Assembly: GCF_030272615.1 (NCBI RefSeq)
Contig: NC_081406.1
Location: 236,947,922 to 237,011,921 of the forward strand
Direction of reading: 5' to 3'
DNA: 64,000 bases
DNA from: Cryptomeria japonica
Taxonomy: Eukaryota; Streptophyta; Pinopsida; Cupressales; Cupressaceae
Below the pieces are notes generated by a model. That model did no database searches. It had not been told where the DNA came from and worked only from the letters and a program-made list of their open reading frames with translations. The position numbers were made by a program, and so were the translations under genes. Positions 33,941 to 47,045 of the stretch are shown in pieces. The number at the start of each line of letters is the position of its first letter. The first letter of the stretch is position 1.

Positions 33941-36384
33941 AATTTTGTGTAATTTCCAATCCCAGAAATAGTTCATTTCACCAATCATAGACATCACAAA
34001 TTCATTTTTCATCTCATTAGCAAACTTCTTGTACAAACTATCATTTCCTCCAAAAATAATGTCATCAACAAAAACCTCAACAATCAAAATATTATAATTA
34101 TCAATCTTGAAATGCATATTACTATCAGTAGTACCTTTATTGAATCCTAGCTTCAACGGATACTTATCCAATCTGGCATACCATGCTCTCGAGGCTTGTT
34201 TCAATCCATACAATGCTTTCTTTAACCAGCAAACCATATCTTCTTTATCTATCAACTGAAAACCATATGGTTGCTCAATGTAAACCTCTTCTTCCAACTC
34301 ACCAATTAGGAATGCTAACTTAACATCCATCTGATACTTTGAAATCTTTGTAAGCAGCATAAGCAAGAAATAATCTCATAGCTTCAATTCCTTCCACAGG
34401 ACCAAAAGTCTCCCCAAAATCAATTCCTTCCATCTGAGAATAGCCTTTACAAACAAGTCTTTCTTTATTCCTAACAACTTCACCTTTCTTATTCAATTTA
34501 TTTTGAAAAACCCATTTAGTGCCAATTACATTTTTATCCTTAGGTTTGGTAACAAGAATCCATGTGTTGATCTTTTCAATCTGAGTCAATTCTTCTTCCA
34601 TATATTTTACCCAATGTTCATATTTACATGCTTCACTCACATCTTTAGGTTCAATGTTAGAAATCAAACAATACTTAACTTGATCTTCTGCAATTCTTCT
34701 CCTAGTCTGAACAACTTTATTTCTATCTCCTATGATCTAATTTTTTGAATGATTCAATCGTACATACCTAGGAGTTTTAGGATTTTCTTGATTTTCAAAC
34801 TCTTGAGATTTTTCTTCTGCATTTGCACTTGTACCTTCTTCTGGATTCACTGAATTCACCAGAGCAATATGAACTAAATTCAAATTCTAAATTTGCTTCC
34901 CTTTGGTTTAACTATCATTCTAATCATCTAAGTCATACTGGAGGATCTAGATTGATATTTGTTGCCTTCAACCTTCACATTCACACTCTCAACTATCTTT
35001 CTCAGTCTCTTGTTATAACACTGGTAGGCTTTGCTTTTAGTAGAATAACTATTAATTCCTTCTTCATGTCTAGCATCAAACCTTCCTAAATCTTCATTCC
35101 TTTTGAAATAGCATTTACTTCCAAAAATTCTAAAATATATAACAGTAGGAGCATGACCATACCATAACTTATAAGGAGTCTTACTGGTATCACCTTTGAT
35201 ATGCACTCGGTTAAAAGTGAAAACAACAATACTCACAACTTCTCTCCAATAGATATGTGAAACATTTCCTTCAATCATCATTGTCCTAGCAGCTTCCTGA
35301 ATTGTTCTATTCTTCCTCTCCATAACTCCATTATGTTGAGAGGTTCTTAGTGTAGATAAATGTCTCTTTATCTCATTCTCTTCACAAAAAGTATTGAACT
35401 CACCATAAATGAATCCACCACCTCTGTCAGATCTCAAACACTTCAACTTCAAACTTGTCACAGTCTCAACCATAGCCTTGAAAATCTTGAACTTCTCTAA
35501 AGCTTTAGACTTCTCCCTTAAGATAGTAACCCACATCATCCTAGAATAGCCATCAATCAGAAAAATGAAATATCTATCTCGTTTCAAACTTCTAACTCTA
35601 GATGGACCACATAAATCAGTATGCACAAGATCCAATAATCCATTAGAAAAATATTTCTTACTCTTGAAAGTAACTCTAGTTAGCTTCCCTAATTTACATT
35701 CCTTGCATATAGAATTAGTAGGCTTCATCAATTTAGGAAGATCTCTCACCACCTGAGTAGAACTTACCTTAACCATGCTATCAAAATTCACATGACACAT
35801 CCTTCTATGCCATAACCAACTTTCATCAATCTGAGCAATCAAACATCTTTTAGCAACACTATTCAAATGAAAGTTATTACCTTTAGTCTTTGTACCTGAT
35901 GCAATCTCGATTCCAGTGCTACTCAAGATTTTACATTTGTCATTCTTGAATTGAATATCATAACCCTTGTCAACCATCTATCCAACACTCAAAATATTAT
36001 GATTTAGGCCTTCTACATACAAGGCATCATTAGTATTGTGCTTACCATCAAGAGAAATGGATCCTCTGCCACGGATTATACTAGCTTTATCATCACCAAA
36101 TCTTACTACACCACCTTCATAATTTTCCATAAAAGCTTATTCTCATCACCTATCATATGATGAGAGCATCCACTATCAATCACCCATTCATCTTTCTCTT
36201 TAAAGCCAAAGCTCTTTCCTCGTTCATACAGCTAGTAAGATCAGTAGGTATAGGGTCATCTTCCTTGATATCAATAAACACCCATTCATTATCACTTGAA
36301 TTCCCTTTGTCAGATTCATCATCAGTGACACCTTCATCAATAGCATAATAGTATTTCTTCTAATATTTAGGCTTAAAGGGTTTT
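33941..36384 (-). pseudogene. Copia H: gag tail to RT, both ends missing
   Basis: On the minus strand: gag/protease tail (36384-35980) with WVFIDIKEDD; TAG after SVG at the codon that is also TAG in E; GAG-pre-integrase and integrase in one open stretch 35977-34928 with LWHRRMCH, VHTDLCGPS, LRSDRGGGF and VMERKNRT, so the D-D-E residues are present; then RT fragments 34667-34320 (INTWILVTKPKDKNVI) and 34366-33941 with FVDDIIFGG. RNase H and the 3' LTR are missing at the left, where the gypsy remnant starts, so a deletion is likely. The right side is interrupted by the J array at 36385; the 5' end should lie beyond the window. H and E belong to closely related copia families. Confidence 0.85.
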
Positions 36385-37996
36385 TGATGAGGAGGCAACA
36401 GACCAAAAGGAGGTTAACCTTGAGCAAAACAATCTCTAAGGCATACAAGCTCAACCAGTAATCCCTAACTCCAAAGATCCTTACACAACACCAAGTCATG
36501 AAAAGGTTCAATGACACCAAAAAACACCTCGGGAGACCCAAAGGCTCCACTATGTCCACTTATAGACAACTAACACTTCACAAGTTCTTGTGTGACTACC
36601 CACACCCTTGCATACATGAGTGGGCTACTACTAGGCTTTAGGGTTTGAATGGACCACTTGACCAATTCAATACAATAACCCTTAGATGGGTGTTCTCACA
36701 ACGCCTTAACACAAATCAAACTGGATTTCATGGTTTAGATCCATCGGAACATCAATTTTGACTCACTTGCCCACAAGCTAAATCGGTTGCTATTAGGCCT
36801 CCATTTGAAGGAATCAGGTGATAACTTTTGACACCCTGAGAATATAAGAAAACAAATTATATTTTCAAATACCCTTTTGGGAGTTCTCAATAATATCCCA
36901 ATTTCTAGTACCAGATCAACTTGTAGATATCCCAACCAATACTACACTAACAGACCTAATAGGGCTATTAGACCTATTTGACTGAACGCCTTCCACAAAC
37001 TGGTTTGGTTCCCCTAATGGGTGACCATCACTGACCATTAAATTTTATGTAAACCTCAAAATTCATTTTCTACCACATTTAAACCCTTTTAAAGTTCTCT
37101 ACCACTCAATTCTCACGCACTACACTCATCAAACCGATCTGTCACATAGAGAAGTTAGACCTAGGGTTAGTTCTCCATCCTCTTCACCCTGTTGTATCCT
37201 CTTAATGGATTTTTTAATTGGCATATGATACAGTGGCCTATCATCTCCTATAATGGCAGAGTGTTCAGATAAGGATTGATAGGCCAAAACCCATTATTAC
37301 AGTCAAACCCTAGGGGTTTAAGGGTTTTAGGCTACCCGATAGAGATTTGCTTGTGGAACGGGGCATTGATCACTTCCAGACTTCACACTAAAAACAAAAC
37401 AAAGGTAAAAAGATCTAGTTATAGGAACTATGCCATGAGCATTCTTGCCAGTCCACCTTCAATACACAATCAATAGAAATTAGAAGGGTTTTTCTGAGTT
37501 TCCAAAAGTTCTTGATGCTTCAATTTCTTTCCAAATCAACCAACATACATCCTTCAGTGTTTGGGGCCTTTAAAGGTGTTTCCCAAATTACCACAAACAC
37601 CTCCAACTGTTTTTCAAACTAACTGGCCGTTGGAGAATCGCGACTTACAAAAAGTACAAAATTGTCATGACAACTTTTGCATAATTCAACCAACTTAGAC
37701 TCTAGACTATCATTGTCTACCAAAATTGTTGCATTTGATTCTAAAACATCAAAAATGACCTAAATAGACTTCTGGTCACTTGATCCCTCAATTTAGACCA
37801 TTGTGACCCTTATTGACTTGATTTTCTCTACCAAACCCTAGATGACAAATTGACCCAAACATGGACAAACTTGTCACACTCCTAGGACATTGAATTACAA
37901 AAAAGGACCCATAGGGTCTTATTATATTCCTTCTAGGCTAATAGAAAATCATCTTTTTCCTGGTTCATGCCTTCATAGGTAGGTGCTCTTGCACCA
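36385..37996 (-). mobile_element. LTR1 of the J array (3' LTR of J1)
   Basis: On the minus strand it starts TGGTGCAAGAGCACC after the polypurine tract AACTCGGGGAGTA (38009-37997) and ends CTGTTGCCTCCTCATCA. It aligns throughout with LTR2 and with the visible part of LTR3. Length 1612 bp. The five bases left of it (36380-36384, GTTTT) are the expected target duplication of the array in copia H. Confidence 0.85.
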
Positions 37997-38018
37997 TACT
38001 CCCCGAGTTAAATTTGTC

Positions 38019-41000
38019 TCAAGTCCTCTTAGAGACCAACTGCTTCAAATCACCACTCTACTTTTTGATATCTTCTTCCAGCATCCAGGTAGCTTCTAAG
38101 TCAGTAAGACCCTGTCATTTAACTAAGTGCTCAAAATAGATCGTGTCTTGTTTTCTTAGCTTCCTTGTTGTCCAAAATTCACTCCATCTTAGGCAGCTCC
38201 TTAGGTGGTAAGTGTTTTATCCATTCTTCACTTTCCTGAATGGATTCACCTGCACATTCTCCTGTAGTAGGTCTACTATACAATATTAGATCAGAAACAT
38301 TAAATATATGTGAAATAGAATTATCATTAGAGAGTTCAATTTTGTAAGCATTAGGACCATATTTATCCAAAATTTTACAAGGTCCAATCCTTCTCGTCAT
38401 CAACTTAGTATGGCTTCCCTTGGGAAACCTGTCCTTGCTAAGATGAACCATGACCATGTGACCCACTTGATACTGCACATCTCTCCTTCTCTGATCCACT
38501 CTTGCTTTAACCTTTTGACTATTCTATTGTAAGGTATCTCCGACTTGTTGTAGCTCTTTCATATCCTCTGCAAATTCATCACCATGACCACTCCTCTTGT
38601 CTAACCCCTATACATCTCTCAATTCAAAAACTCCTCTTGGATGACTACCATACACAATCTCAAAAGGAATCAGACTTGTACTTTTCTTTGTTGAATCATT
38701 ATAGGCATACTTTCTCTGAGGTATCACCACATCCCAACTACTTCCATACTCCTTTGTCAAGCATCTAAGAATATTTCCCAATAACCTATTCACAATCTCA
38801 GTTTGGCCATTGGTCTGAGGGTGATAGGCTAAGCTAAAAGACAAATTTGTGCCTAATCTTTTCCACAAGGTTCTCCAAAAATTCCCTACAAACTTGTTGT
38901 CCCAGTTAGATACAATACTTAAAGGCAACCCACAGATTTTAACAATCTCTCTAAAAAACAATCTTGCAATATAACTAACATCATTTGTGGTTTTAGAAGG
39001 AATAAAGTGAGTCATCTTACTGAACCTATCTACCACAACAAGCACACTATCATGACATGTCTTTCTCTTGGGGAATCCCATCATAAAGTCCATACTAAAA
39101 TTGTCCCATGGTCTACTTGGTATAGGCAAAAGTTAGTATAGCCCTGCATTGGTTGAGACCCCCTTTTCTCTGACACATAGTACAACTCTCCACAAACTTT
39201 TTGATATTAGTCTACATCTTTGGCCAAAAGTAAAATCTCCTAACTAGGTCCAAAGTCTTATTTATCCCAAAGTGACCTCCTAAACCACCACTATGTTTCT
39301 CCTTTACTAAATTATCCCGCATTGAACACCTAGGGATACATAACTGACATCCCTTGAACAAAAGACCATCTTGCAAGGTGTAGTTAGAAAATTCTCAATG
39401 AAAATCATTTGCAAACTCACTGCATACCTTATATACCTCTTGATATCTTGGTCCTCTTCATACAATCCTTTAAGTGATTCAACACCCATACTCTGCAACT
39501 GCACTTCCTACACTGTCAACACACTCCTACTTAGATCATCTGCAACCTTATTGGCTACCCCTTTCTTGTGCTTGATGATGAAGGTGTATGCTTGAAGACT
39601 TTCAACCCATTTCATATTCCTATGATTGAGCTTCTCCTGTCCATTCAAAAAACTAAGATCATGATTGTTAGTATACACAATAAACTCCTTAGGAAGCAAG
39701 TAGTGCCTCCACTTTTTCAGAGCTTGTACCATGACATACAACTCTAAATCATATGAAGAATACTTCCTCTTTGCTTTATTTAGTATATCACTAAAAAGGC
39801 CGCTGGTCTCCCCTCTTGGCTCAATACTGCTCCTATAGCCAATCCACTTGCATCATATTCAATGGTGAAGACCTTACTGAAATCTGGCAACACTAGGACT
39901 GGGTACTTGGCAACTTTTTATTTTAAACACTCAAAACTCTTATCTTCTTTTTTGGTCCACACGAACTTCACCTTACCACCACCCTTGATGGTTTCTAACA
40001 TAGATGCACAAATATCACTATAATTTCTAATGAATTTCCTATAAAAAGTTTCCAAACCATGAAAAATTCTTACCTCTCCGACTATCTTAGGTGTCAGATA
40101 GTTCAAAATAGCCTCTATCTTGGAAGAATCCATCTTCAAATCACCCTTATAGATGACAAAACCTAAGTACACCAACTCTTGCTTCATGAAGTCACATTTG
40201 TCATCAACTTTTGCTCTTGCAGTTGCTTCAAGACTACCTTCAAGTGTTTCAAGAGATCCTCCTTGCTCTTACTGAACACCAATAGGTCATCAAGGTAGAC
40301 TGCCACAAATTTTCCTATAGACTTCTACAACACTTCATTCATTAGTCTCATAAAGGTACTAGGGGAATTTGAAAGACCAAAAGGCATCACAATCCATTCA
40401 TACAACCCTTCATTGGTTTTGAATGCAGTCTTCCATTCATCCCCCTCCCTTATCCTTATCTGGTGGTACCCACTCTTGAGATCAATTTTAGAGAAATAGG
40501 TAGCTCCCCCTAAATAATCCATTAGGTCCTCTATCCTTGGAATAGGAAAACTATATCTGATGCTTATCCTATTGATAGCCCTAGAATTATTACAAAGCCT
40601 CCATTTCCCATCCATCTTTGGGGCTAAAATAGTAGTTATTGCACATGGACTAAGGCTCTTCCTCACCAACCCTTTATCTAGGAGCTCTTGGATTTGCCTA
40701 GCTATCTCTTCATTTTGTTGTGGGGTCATTTTATATGCTACCATGTTAGGAAGTACCGCTCCTGGTATGAGGTCAATTTGATGACTAATATCTCTGATAG
40801 GTGGTAGGTAATCAGGTATATCTTCCGCAACCACTCCTTTGTAGTGGTCTAGCAATTCCCTGACTTCCTTGAGTCCTACCTCAGTCACAACCTTCTTCCT
40901 TTCTTCCTAGGGATTCACAATCAAAGCAAAACCTACTCCACCTTCCTCCTTTAGTGTATTTAGGAACTCTTTTTCTCCCACCATCATCACACTAGATCCT

Positions 41001-41029
41001 ACATGATGTGGGTCCCCTTCTACCACTGA
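38019..41029 (-). pseudogene. J1 pol: RT, RNase H, integrase, chromodomain, broken
   Basis: The minus-strand RT (40888 to about 40190) has the pre-RT helix, [28 protein letters not shown] and [13 protein letters not shown], then YLDDLLVFSKSK near 40290. RNase H follows about 39900-39508 (ALKKWRHYLLPKEF). The integrase zinc finger region is 39300-39150. The core (39129-38608) has SMDFMMGFP, SNWDNKF (catalytic Asp of SDxD replaced by Asn) and GQTEIVNRLLGN. The C-terminal part 38499-38019 (RRIGPCKIL) runs into a chromodomain-like end with a stop at 38019. TAG interrupts before EVQLQSMGVE at 39508-39510, as in J2. The interval 40889-41029 is linker to the protease. Confidence 0.85.
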
Positions 41030-42550
41030 CTATATCCTAAAGGTCACACCATCCTTTTGGAAAGAGTAAGCATTATTTTCTCCATCATGATGAGCCTTAC
41101 TGTCACACTGCCATGGTTTGCCAAGCAAAAGATGGCAAGCATCCATTGGAAGGATGTCACACAAAATTTTATCCTTATACACCCCAATACTGAACTCTAC
41201 CCATGCTTGTTCATTAATGAGTATGTGTTGCCCTTTATTCAACCAAATGACTCTATATGGACAACTATGGGGTATTCTCTCCAAGTTCAATGTGTTTACT
41301 ACTTCCTAAGACACAATGTTATCAGTAGACCCTGAATCTATGACAACTTTACAAACCTTACCTTGAATCTTGTAGTTGACTCTAAACAAAACCTTTCTTT
41401 GGGGTGGCTCAGCCTTCACTAGTTCCTTGAGCAGTGTCCTCTTGATCATTAGGTTCTCTCCCATCTCTGATCTCAAATTCACTTCAAGAGATGTCACACT
41501 CCTTTCATCTTCTTGAGTCAAAGTGGTTCTCATTTCACCACCATGAGAAGTTGAGGCTTTCTCTGGACACTTGTAGGTCAGGTGCCCCATCTGATTGTAG
41601 TTATAGCATCTCATACTGGAGAACTTGGATACTCTTCCTCATCCATTTGTGCCACCTCTTCCATTAGTTCTTCTCCCACAATAACCTCTTTTTCTACTTG
41701 AGTCCCCAACTTTCTCTCCTTGGCTAGACTCATCACTAGACCTTTGGTTAGGACTTCTTCCTCCAAAACTGCCTCTACCTCTAAAACTTCTCCCTCCTTT
41801 ACCTCTATTACTCTACTCACTTCTTCTTTTTAGTTTCTTTTCATCCCTTAGGGCCAATTGAAAACACTTATTCACTGTCTCTAGTTTTAAGATGTTAATC
41901 TCATCATGGATGTTCATCGTTAGGTTGTTCAAGTATCTGGTCACTTTCTCTAACTCCTCTTATTATCTCTTTGATCTGAGACTGAGTTTATGAAACTCCT
42001 CTGTAGAAGCATTCCCATCAAGGTCTCTCTATCTGAGGTTTTGTAATATTCTATACATCTGCACTTCATAGTCAATGGGCATAAATTGTTCCTTGACTTT
42101 AGCCTTCATCCCTTCCCAAGAGGTTATCATACTTTTTCCCTCCTTAACTATCTCCCCTTGTACATAGTTCCGCCATGTAAGAGAAGACCCCTTAAACCTT
42201 GCTTTTTCCAGCTTAACTCTCTTATCTTCAAGGATTTCTTTGTACTCAAACTTACTAGTCAATGCCTCAATCCAGTCTATCACCTCTTATGCTTCCATAC
42301 TTCCACTATATATAGGCAACCCATCAATGGTGTCCCTATTAATTGACCTCAAGGCATCTATAAATTCCCTCTGATTTGTAGGTATCTCATCTACCCACTT
42401 ACAGGATTCCCCGTCTTCTTTATCCCCTTCTTCATTAGTGTCACTTCCATCTTCCTTATCCTTAGAGTTTTTCAATTCTTCAATCTTGGACTCAAGCATC
42501 TCTTCAATCAACTTCTTCACTACATCTTGTGACATACTCTTAGGAGGCAT
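41030..42550 (-). pseudogene. J1 gag-protease, broken
   Basis: Start at the minus-strand ATG 42550 (MPPKSMSQDVVKK). An acidic N-terminus (42550-42287) is followed by the retrotransposon gag region (42283-42029: RFKGSSLTWRNYVQGEI, MKAKVKEQFMP), a Glu/Val-rich degenerate stretch, one CCHC-like knuckle CYNYNQMGHLTYKC (41610-41569) and a retropepsin with VVIDSGSTDNIVS (about 41345) followed by a stop. The end, near 41030, has LLLGKPWQCDSKAHHDG. Gag forms the particle and the protease cuts the polyprotein. Stops and frameshifts break it. Confidence 0.85.
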
Positions 42551-42625
42551 TTTGGTAGCCCCTTTTTTAATCTATTCCTCTAACATACACTAATACCACA
42601 CCACCCAAGTGATCTTCATAATCCT

Positions 42626-42637
42626 GCTCTGATACCA
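42626..42637 (-). promoter_or_regulatory. Primer binding site of J1
   Basis: On the minus strand it reads TGGTATCAGAGC, complementary to the initiator-Met tRNA 3' end, three bases after the LTR2 end. The J2 counterpart at 60475-60486 reads TGGCATCAGAGA, with two changes. Confidence 0.85.
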
Positions 42638-42640
42638 ATA

Positions 42641-44268
42641 TGATGAGGAGGCAACAGACCGAAAGGAGGTTAACCTTGAACCACCCAATCTCTAAGGCCT
42701 ACAAGCTCAACCACTAATCCCTAACTCCAAAGATCCTTACACAACACCAAGTCAAGAAAAGGTTCAATGACACCAAAAAACACCTTGGGAGACCCAAAGG
42801 ATCCACTATGTCCATTTACAGACAACTAACACTTCACAAGTTCTAGTGTGACTACCCACACTCTTGCATACATGAGTAGGCTATTACTAGGTTTTAGGGT
42901 TTGAATGGCCCACTTGACCAATTCAATACAATAACCCTTGGAGGGGAGTTCTCACAATACCTTAACACAAATCAAACCAAATTTCATAGTTTAGATCCAC
43001 CGAAACATCAATTTTAACTCACTTACCCTCAAGCTCACCTAGTTGCTATTAAGCCTCCATTTGAAGGAATTGGGTGATAACTTTTGACACCCTGAGGATC
43101 TAAGCAAACAAATTATATTTTCAGATACCCTTTTGGTATTTCTAAACAATATCATAATTTTTGGAACCAGATAGACTTGTAGATGTCCCAACCGATACTA
43201 CACTATCAGACCTAATGGGGCTATTAGACCTATTTGACTGAACGCCTTCTACAAACTAGTTTGGTTACCCTAATGGGTGACCATCACTAACCATGAAATA
43301 TTATTTAAACCTCCAAAGTACTCTTCTACCAAATTCAAACCCTTTTCCAGTGCTCTACCACTCAATTCCCATGCACTACACACATCAAACCGGTCTATCA
43401 CATAGAGATGCCAAACCTAGGGTTAGTTATCCATCCTCTTCACCCTATTGTATCCTCTTAATGGCTTTTGAAATTGACATATGATACAGTGGCCTATCAT
43501 CTCCTATAATAGCTGAGTATTCAGTTAAGAATTGATAGGCCAAAACCCATTATTACAGTCAAACCCTAGGGGTTTAAGGTTTTTAGGCTACCTGATAGAG
43601 ATTTGCTTGTATAATGGGGCAAAGATCACTTCAAGACTTCACACTAAAAAAAAAAAAATTTAAATCAATCTATTTACAAGAACTATTCCATGAGCATTCT
43701 TTTCAATCCACCTTTAGTATGCAATCAATAGAAATTAAATTGTTTTTTTGAATTTCCAACAGTTCTTGATGCTTCAATTTCTTTCCAATCAACCAACATA
43801 CATCCTTTGGTGTTTGGGTCCTTTAAATATGTTTCCCAAATAACCACAACTTCCTCCAACTTTTTTTCAAACTTCCTGACCGTTGGACAATCACGACTTA
43901 CAAAAAGTGCAAAATTGTCATGACAACAAATTGACAATATGACAACTTTTACATAATTCAACCAACTTAGACTCTAGACTATCATAGTCCCCCAAAATAA
44001 TTATATTTGATTATAAAACATCAAAAACAACCTAAATAGACTTATGATCACTTGATCCCTCAATATAAACCATTGTGACCCTTATTGACTCAATTTTCTC
44101 TACAAAACCCTAGATGACAATTTAACCCAAACATGGGCAAACTTGTCACACTCCTAGGACATTGAATTACAAAAAATGACCCATATCATCTTATTACATT
44201 CCTTTAAGACTAATACAAAATCATCTTGTTCTTAGTTCATGCCTTCATAGGTAGGTGCTCCTGCACCA
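42641..44268 (-). mobile_element. LTR2 of the J array, shared by J1 and J2
   Basis: Length 1628 bp, starting on the minus strand TGGTGCAGGAGCACC and ending CTGTTGCCTCCTCATCA. Its right side meets the polypurine tract and chromodomain end of J2; its left side meets the primer site and gag leader of J1. Compared with LTR1 it has scattered substitutions and small indels (for example an A-tract near 43648). Confidence 0.85.
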
Positions 44269-44290
44269 TACTCCCCGGGTGAAATTTGTC

Positions 44291-45042
44291 TCAAGTCCTC
44301 TTAGAGACCAACTGCTACAAATCACCACCCTGCTTTTTGATATCTTCTACCAGCATCCAAGTAGCTTCTGAGTTAGGAATGCCCTGCCATTTAACTAAGT
44401 GCTCAAAATAGGTCTTGTACCCTATTTTCTTGGCTTCCCTGTTGTCCAAAATGCACTCCATCTTAGGTAGCTCCTTAGATGGTAAGTGTTTTATCCATTC
44501 TTCACTTTCCTGAATGGATTCACCTGCACATTCTCCTGTAGTAGGTCTCCTATACAATGTTTGATTAGAAACATTAAATATATGTGAAATAGAATTATCA
44601 TCAGGGAGTTCAATTTTGTAATCATTAGGACCATATTTATCCAAAAGTTTACGAGGTCCAATCCTTCTCATCATCAACTTGCTATGGCTTCCCTTCGGCA
44701 ACCTGTCCTTGCTAACATGAACCATATCCACTTGATACTGCACATCTCTTCTTCTCTAATCCACTCTTGCTTTAACCTTTTGATTGTTCTATTGTAAGGT
44801 ATCTTTGATTTTTTGGTGAAACTCTTTCATAGCCTCTACAAATTCATCAACATGACCACTCCTCTTGTCTAACCCCTGGACATATCTCAATTCAAAAACT
44901 CCTCTTGGATGAATACCATACACAATCTCAAAAAAACTCTAAACTGTACTTTTGTTTGTTGAATCATTATAGGCATACTCTTCCTGAGGTATCACCACAT
45001 CCAAACTATTTCCATGCTCATTTATCAAACATCTAAGAAGAT
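44291..45042 (-). pseudogene. J2 pol, C-terminal segment: integrase end and chromodomain
   Basis: On the minus strand from 45042: NEHGNSLDVVIPQEEYAYND, then GIHPRGVFELR, RRRDVQYQVD, RRIGPRKLLDKYGPNDYKI and a chromodomain-like LVKWQGIPNSEATWMLVEDI, with the stop at 44291. It aligns with J1 38700-38019. The segment is cut from the rest of J2 by solo LTR M; the last five bases (45038-45042, AAGAT) are M's target duplication. Confidence 0.85.
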
Positions 45043-45616
45043 TGTCACAACCCTCCTTTATCACCTTTTGATTTAAATACAAACTCTATTATATTTCTTT
45101 TGGATAAACTATTGAATGAATATTGTAAAGGAATAAAAATAATAAATCACACACACACATGGAAAATATATATATATATTTTTAATAGGTTATTTAAATT
45201 CCCTCACCCAAATTAAGGCACATGTTGTAGGAAGAATAAGAAGCTTCTAGAGGCTTCTCCACCACCTTGCATGTAACTCCTCCCACTAAGTCTAATCAAT
45301 TTGCATGAAGGCCAAATTGGGAGAGAATCTCTTTTTTTTTTAATTAAAAATTAGGTAGTGGAATTTGGAATTTTTTTCTTATAAAAGATGTACAAGTTTC
45401 TAAAAGAGGTGTTGGCTATTCCATAAGAAATTCTTCAAGTAAAATTTTCCTTTGTAGTCAGTTTTCATTTTCAACTAAGATTTTTGTTTGGGAGGACTTC
45501 TCTTCAAGTTTGGAGGATCAAGGAAGATTCATAGAGGATTCTACACCATTTTCAAGCACCCAGGTTCTTTCAAATTTAGTTTTCGTGCATCTTATTCTTG
45601 TTGCAAATTAGATTTG

Positions 45617-45913
45617 ATTAAATTGTTTAGGGTATTAGAATCATTTGATGAGAATTAGATTCATTTGTTTTCAGATTCTTGATAAGAATTAGTTTCAAAT
45701 TTTGATAAGAAGTAGATTAAATTGTTTAGGAAATTAGAATCATTTGATGAGAATGAGATTCATTTGTTTTCAGATTCTTGATAAGAATTAGTTTCAAATT
45801 TTGATAAGAAGTAGATTAAATTGTTTAGGTGATTAGAATCATTTGATGAGAATTAGATTCATTGTTTTCAGATTCTTGATAAGAAATTAGATCCATTAGT
45901 TTTAAATTTTTGA
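45617..45913 (+). repeat. 99-bp tandem repeat, three copies, in M
   Basis: Copies start with ATTAAATTGTTTAGG at 45617, 45716 and about 45814 and run through TTTCAGATTCTTGATAAGAA. The last copy degenerates after about 45900. Noncoding. Confidence 0.85.
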
Positions 45914-46010
45914 TAGGAATTAGATTCATTTGTAAAAAAAAAATTTAGATCAAGGTTTAATATATTGCTGAAATTAGTTGAAATCTGTTTGTAGTGGATG
46001 AGTTGAAGAA

Positions 46011-46310
46011 TTAAAATATTGTCTTTCAATTTCTTGTTGTAGATTGGATACTGTTAATTAAAATATTGTCCTTCAATTTCTTGTTGTAGATTGGATACTG
46101 TTAGTTTGAAGATTTAAAATATTGTCTTTCAATTTCTTGCTGTAGATTGGATACTGTTAATTAAAATATTGTCTTTCAATTTCTTGTTGTAGATTGGATA
46201 TTGTCAGTTTGAAGAATTAAAATGTTGTCTTTCAATTTCTTGCTGTAGATTGGATATTTGTTAGTTGAAGAATTAAAATATTGTCTTCCAATTCCTTGCT
46301 ATGAATAAAA
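46011..46310 (+). repeat. Six-copy tandem repeat with alternating 46/56-bp period, in M
   Basis: Copies begin TTAAAATATTGTCTTTCAAT near 46011, 46057, 46113, 46161, 46217 and 46272. Each contains TTGTAGATTGGATACTGTTA or a close variant. Spacing alternates because every second copy carries an extra GTTTGAAGA, so the higher-order unit is about 102-104 bp. Confidence 0.85.
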
Positions 46311-46727
46311 TCTTGTTTTTTTTTTCTTATTTCCTTTTGAATGAATTAAATCTTCCTGTAGGAATAAATTTATCTCTGTAAATTTTAGATTGAAATCAAA
46401 TTAACGAAATACAATCATAAGCTTCCATTTACCAGCATAAATCATCTACCTTTCATGGCTGGAAACGATTTACTTCTCTGAATTATTTATCTCTAGGAAT
46501 AATCTCTATGTGGAAACAAAATATAAGTTACCTTTAGATACGCATCTGGCTTTCAATCATCTGCACAATGCTGGGATCTAATTATTCTCCCTGGATTGTT
46601 TTATCCCTCTGGGTTATTTACTCCTGAGAATGAACCCTATTATTACTTTAATATTTTAATTTATTTTTATCCTTAATGTTTAAAATCTACTCTCTATCTA
46701 TTTAAATTAACCTGGAAAAAAAAAAAA

Positions 46728-46729
<2 letters not shown>

Positions 46730-46816
<87 letters not shown>
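46730..46816. repeat. (TA)n microsatellite, about 43 units
   Basis: An uninterrupted TA run of about 87 bp follows an A-tract in M. Its length may be assembly-dependent. Confidence 0.95.
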
Positions 46817-46817
<1 letters not shown>

Positions 46818-47045
46818 GGAGTGATTAAACCATCGCATGAGAAATTATGATTGCAACGCAGTACGTAGAAAGTACCGTGACTGGTTGCATGGGACATCGG
46901 CCGCAGGCGGAGTTAATAGCTCTGCAGGGGGGGAGCGGTACCGTTACGGTACCCTCCACTAACCTGCGATCACTGCTACGGCAGTGGCCGCAGGGTAGTG
47001 GAGGGGACCGTGGGGTCCCCCTCCCACTAAATGCTCTGGGCACAC
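46817..47045. other. GC-rich, palindrome-bearing island in M
   Basis: A GC-rich stretch directly after the TA tract, in otherwise AT-rich sequence. It holds near-palindromes such as GGTACCGTTACGGTACC (about 46937) and GGGGACCGTGGGGTCCCC (about 47003). A second GC-rich area at 47720-48620 has GCCGAAGCGGGTATGTAGGC, and 48615-48775 carries about six imperfect 25-bp units built on CCCGTATGG. No gene seen. Confidence 0.7.

Noticed and set aside
46694-46897. Open frame through the TA tract coding for an Ile-Tyr repeat
   Set aside because: It is produced by the (TA)n microsatellite and has no coding features.
46817-47045. GC island as a host gene promoter or organelle insertion
   Set aside because: It lies inside a TSD-flanked LTR unit and no gene follows. 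No organelle gene was recognised.
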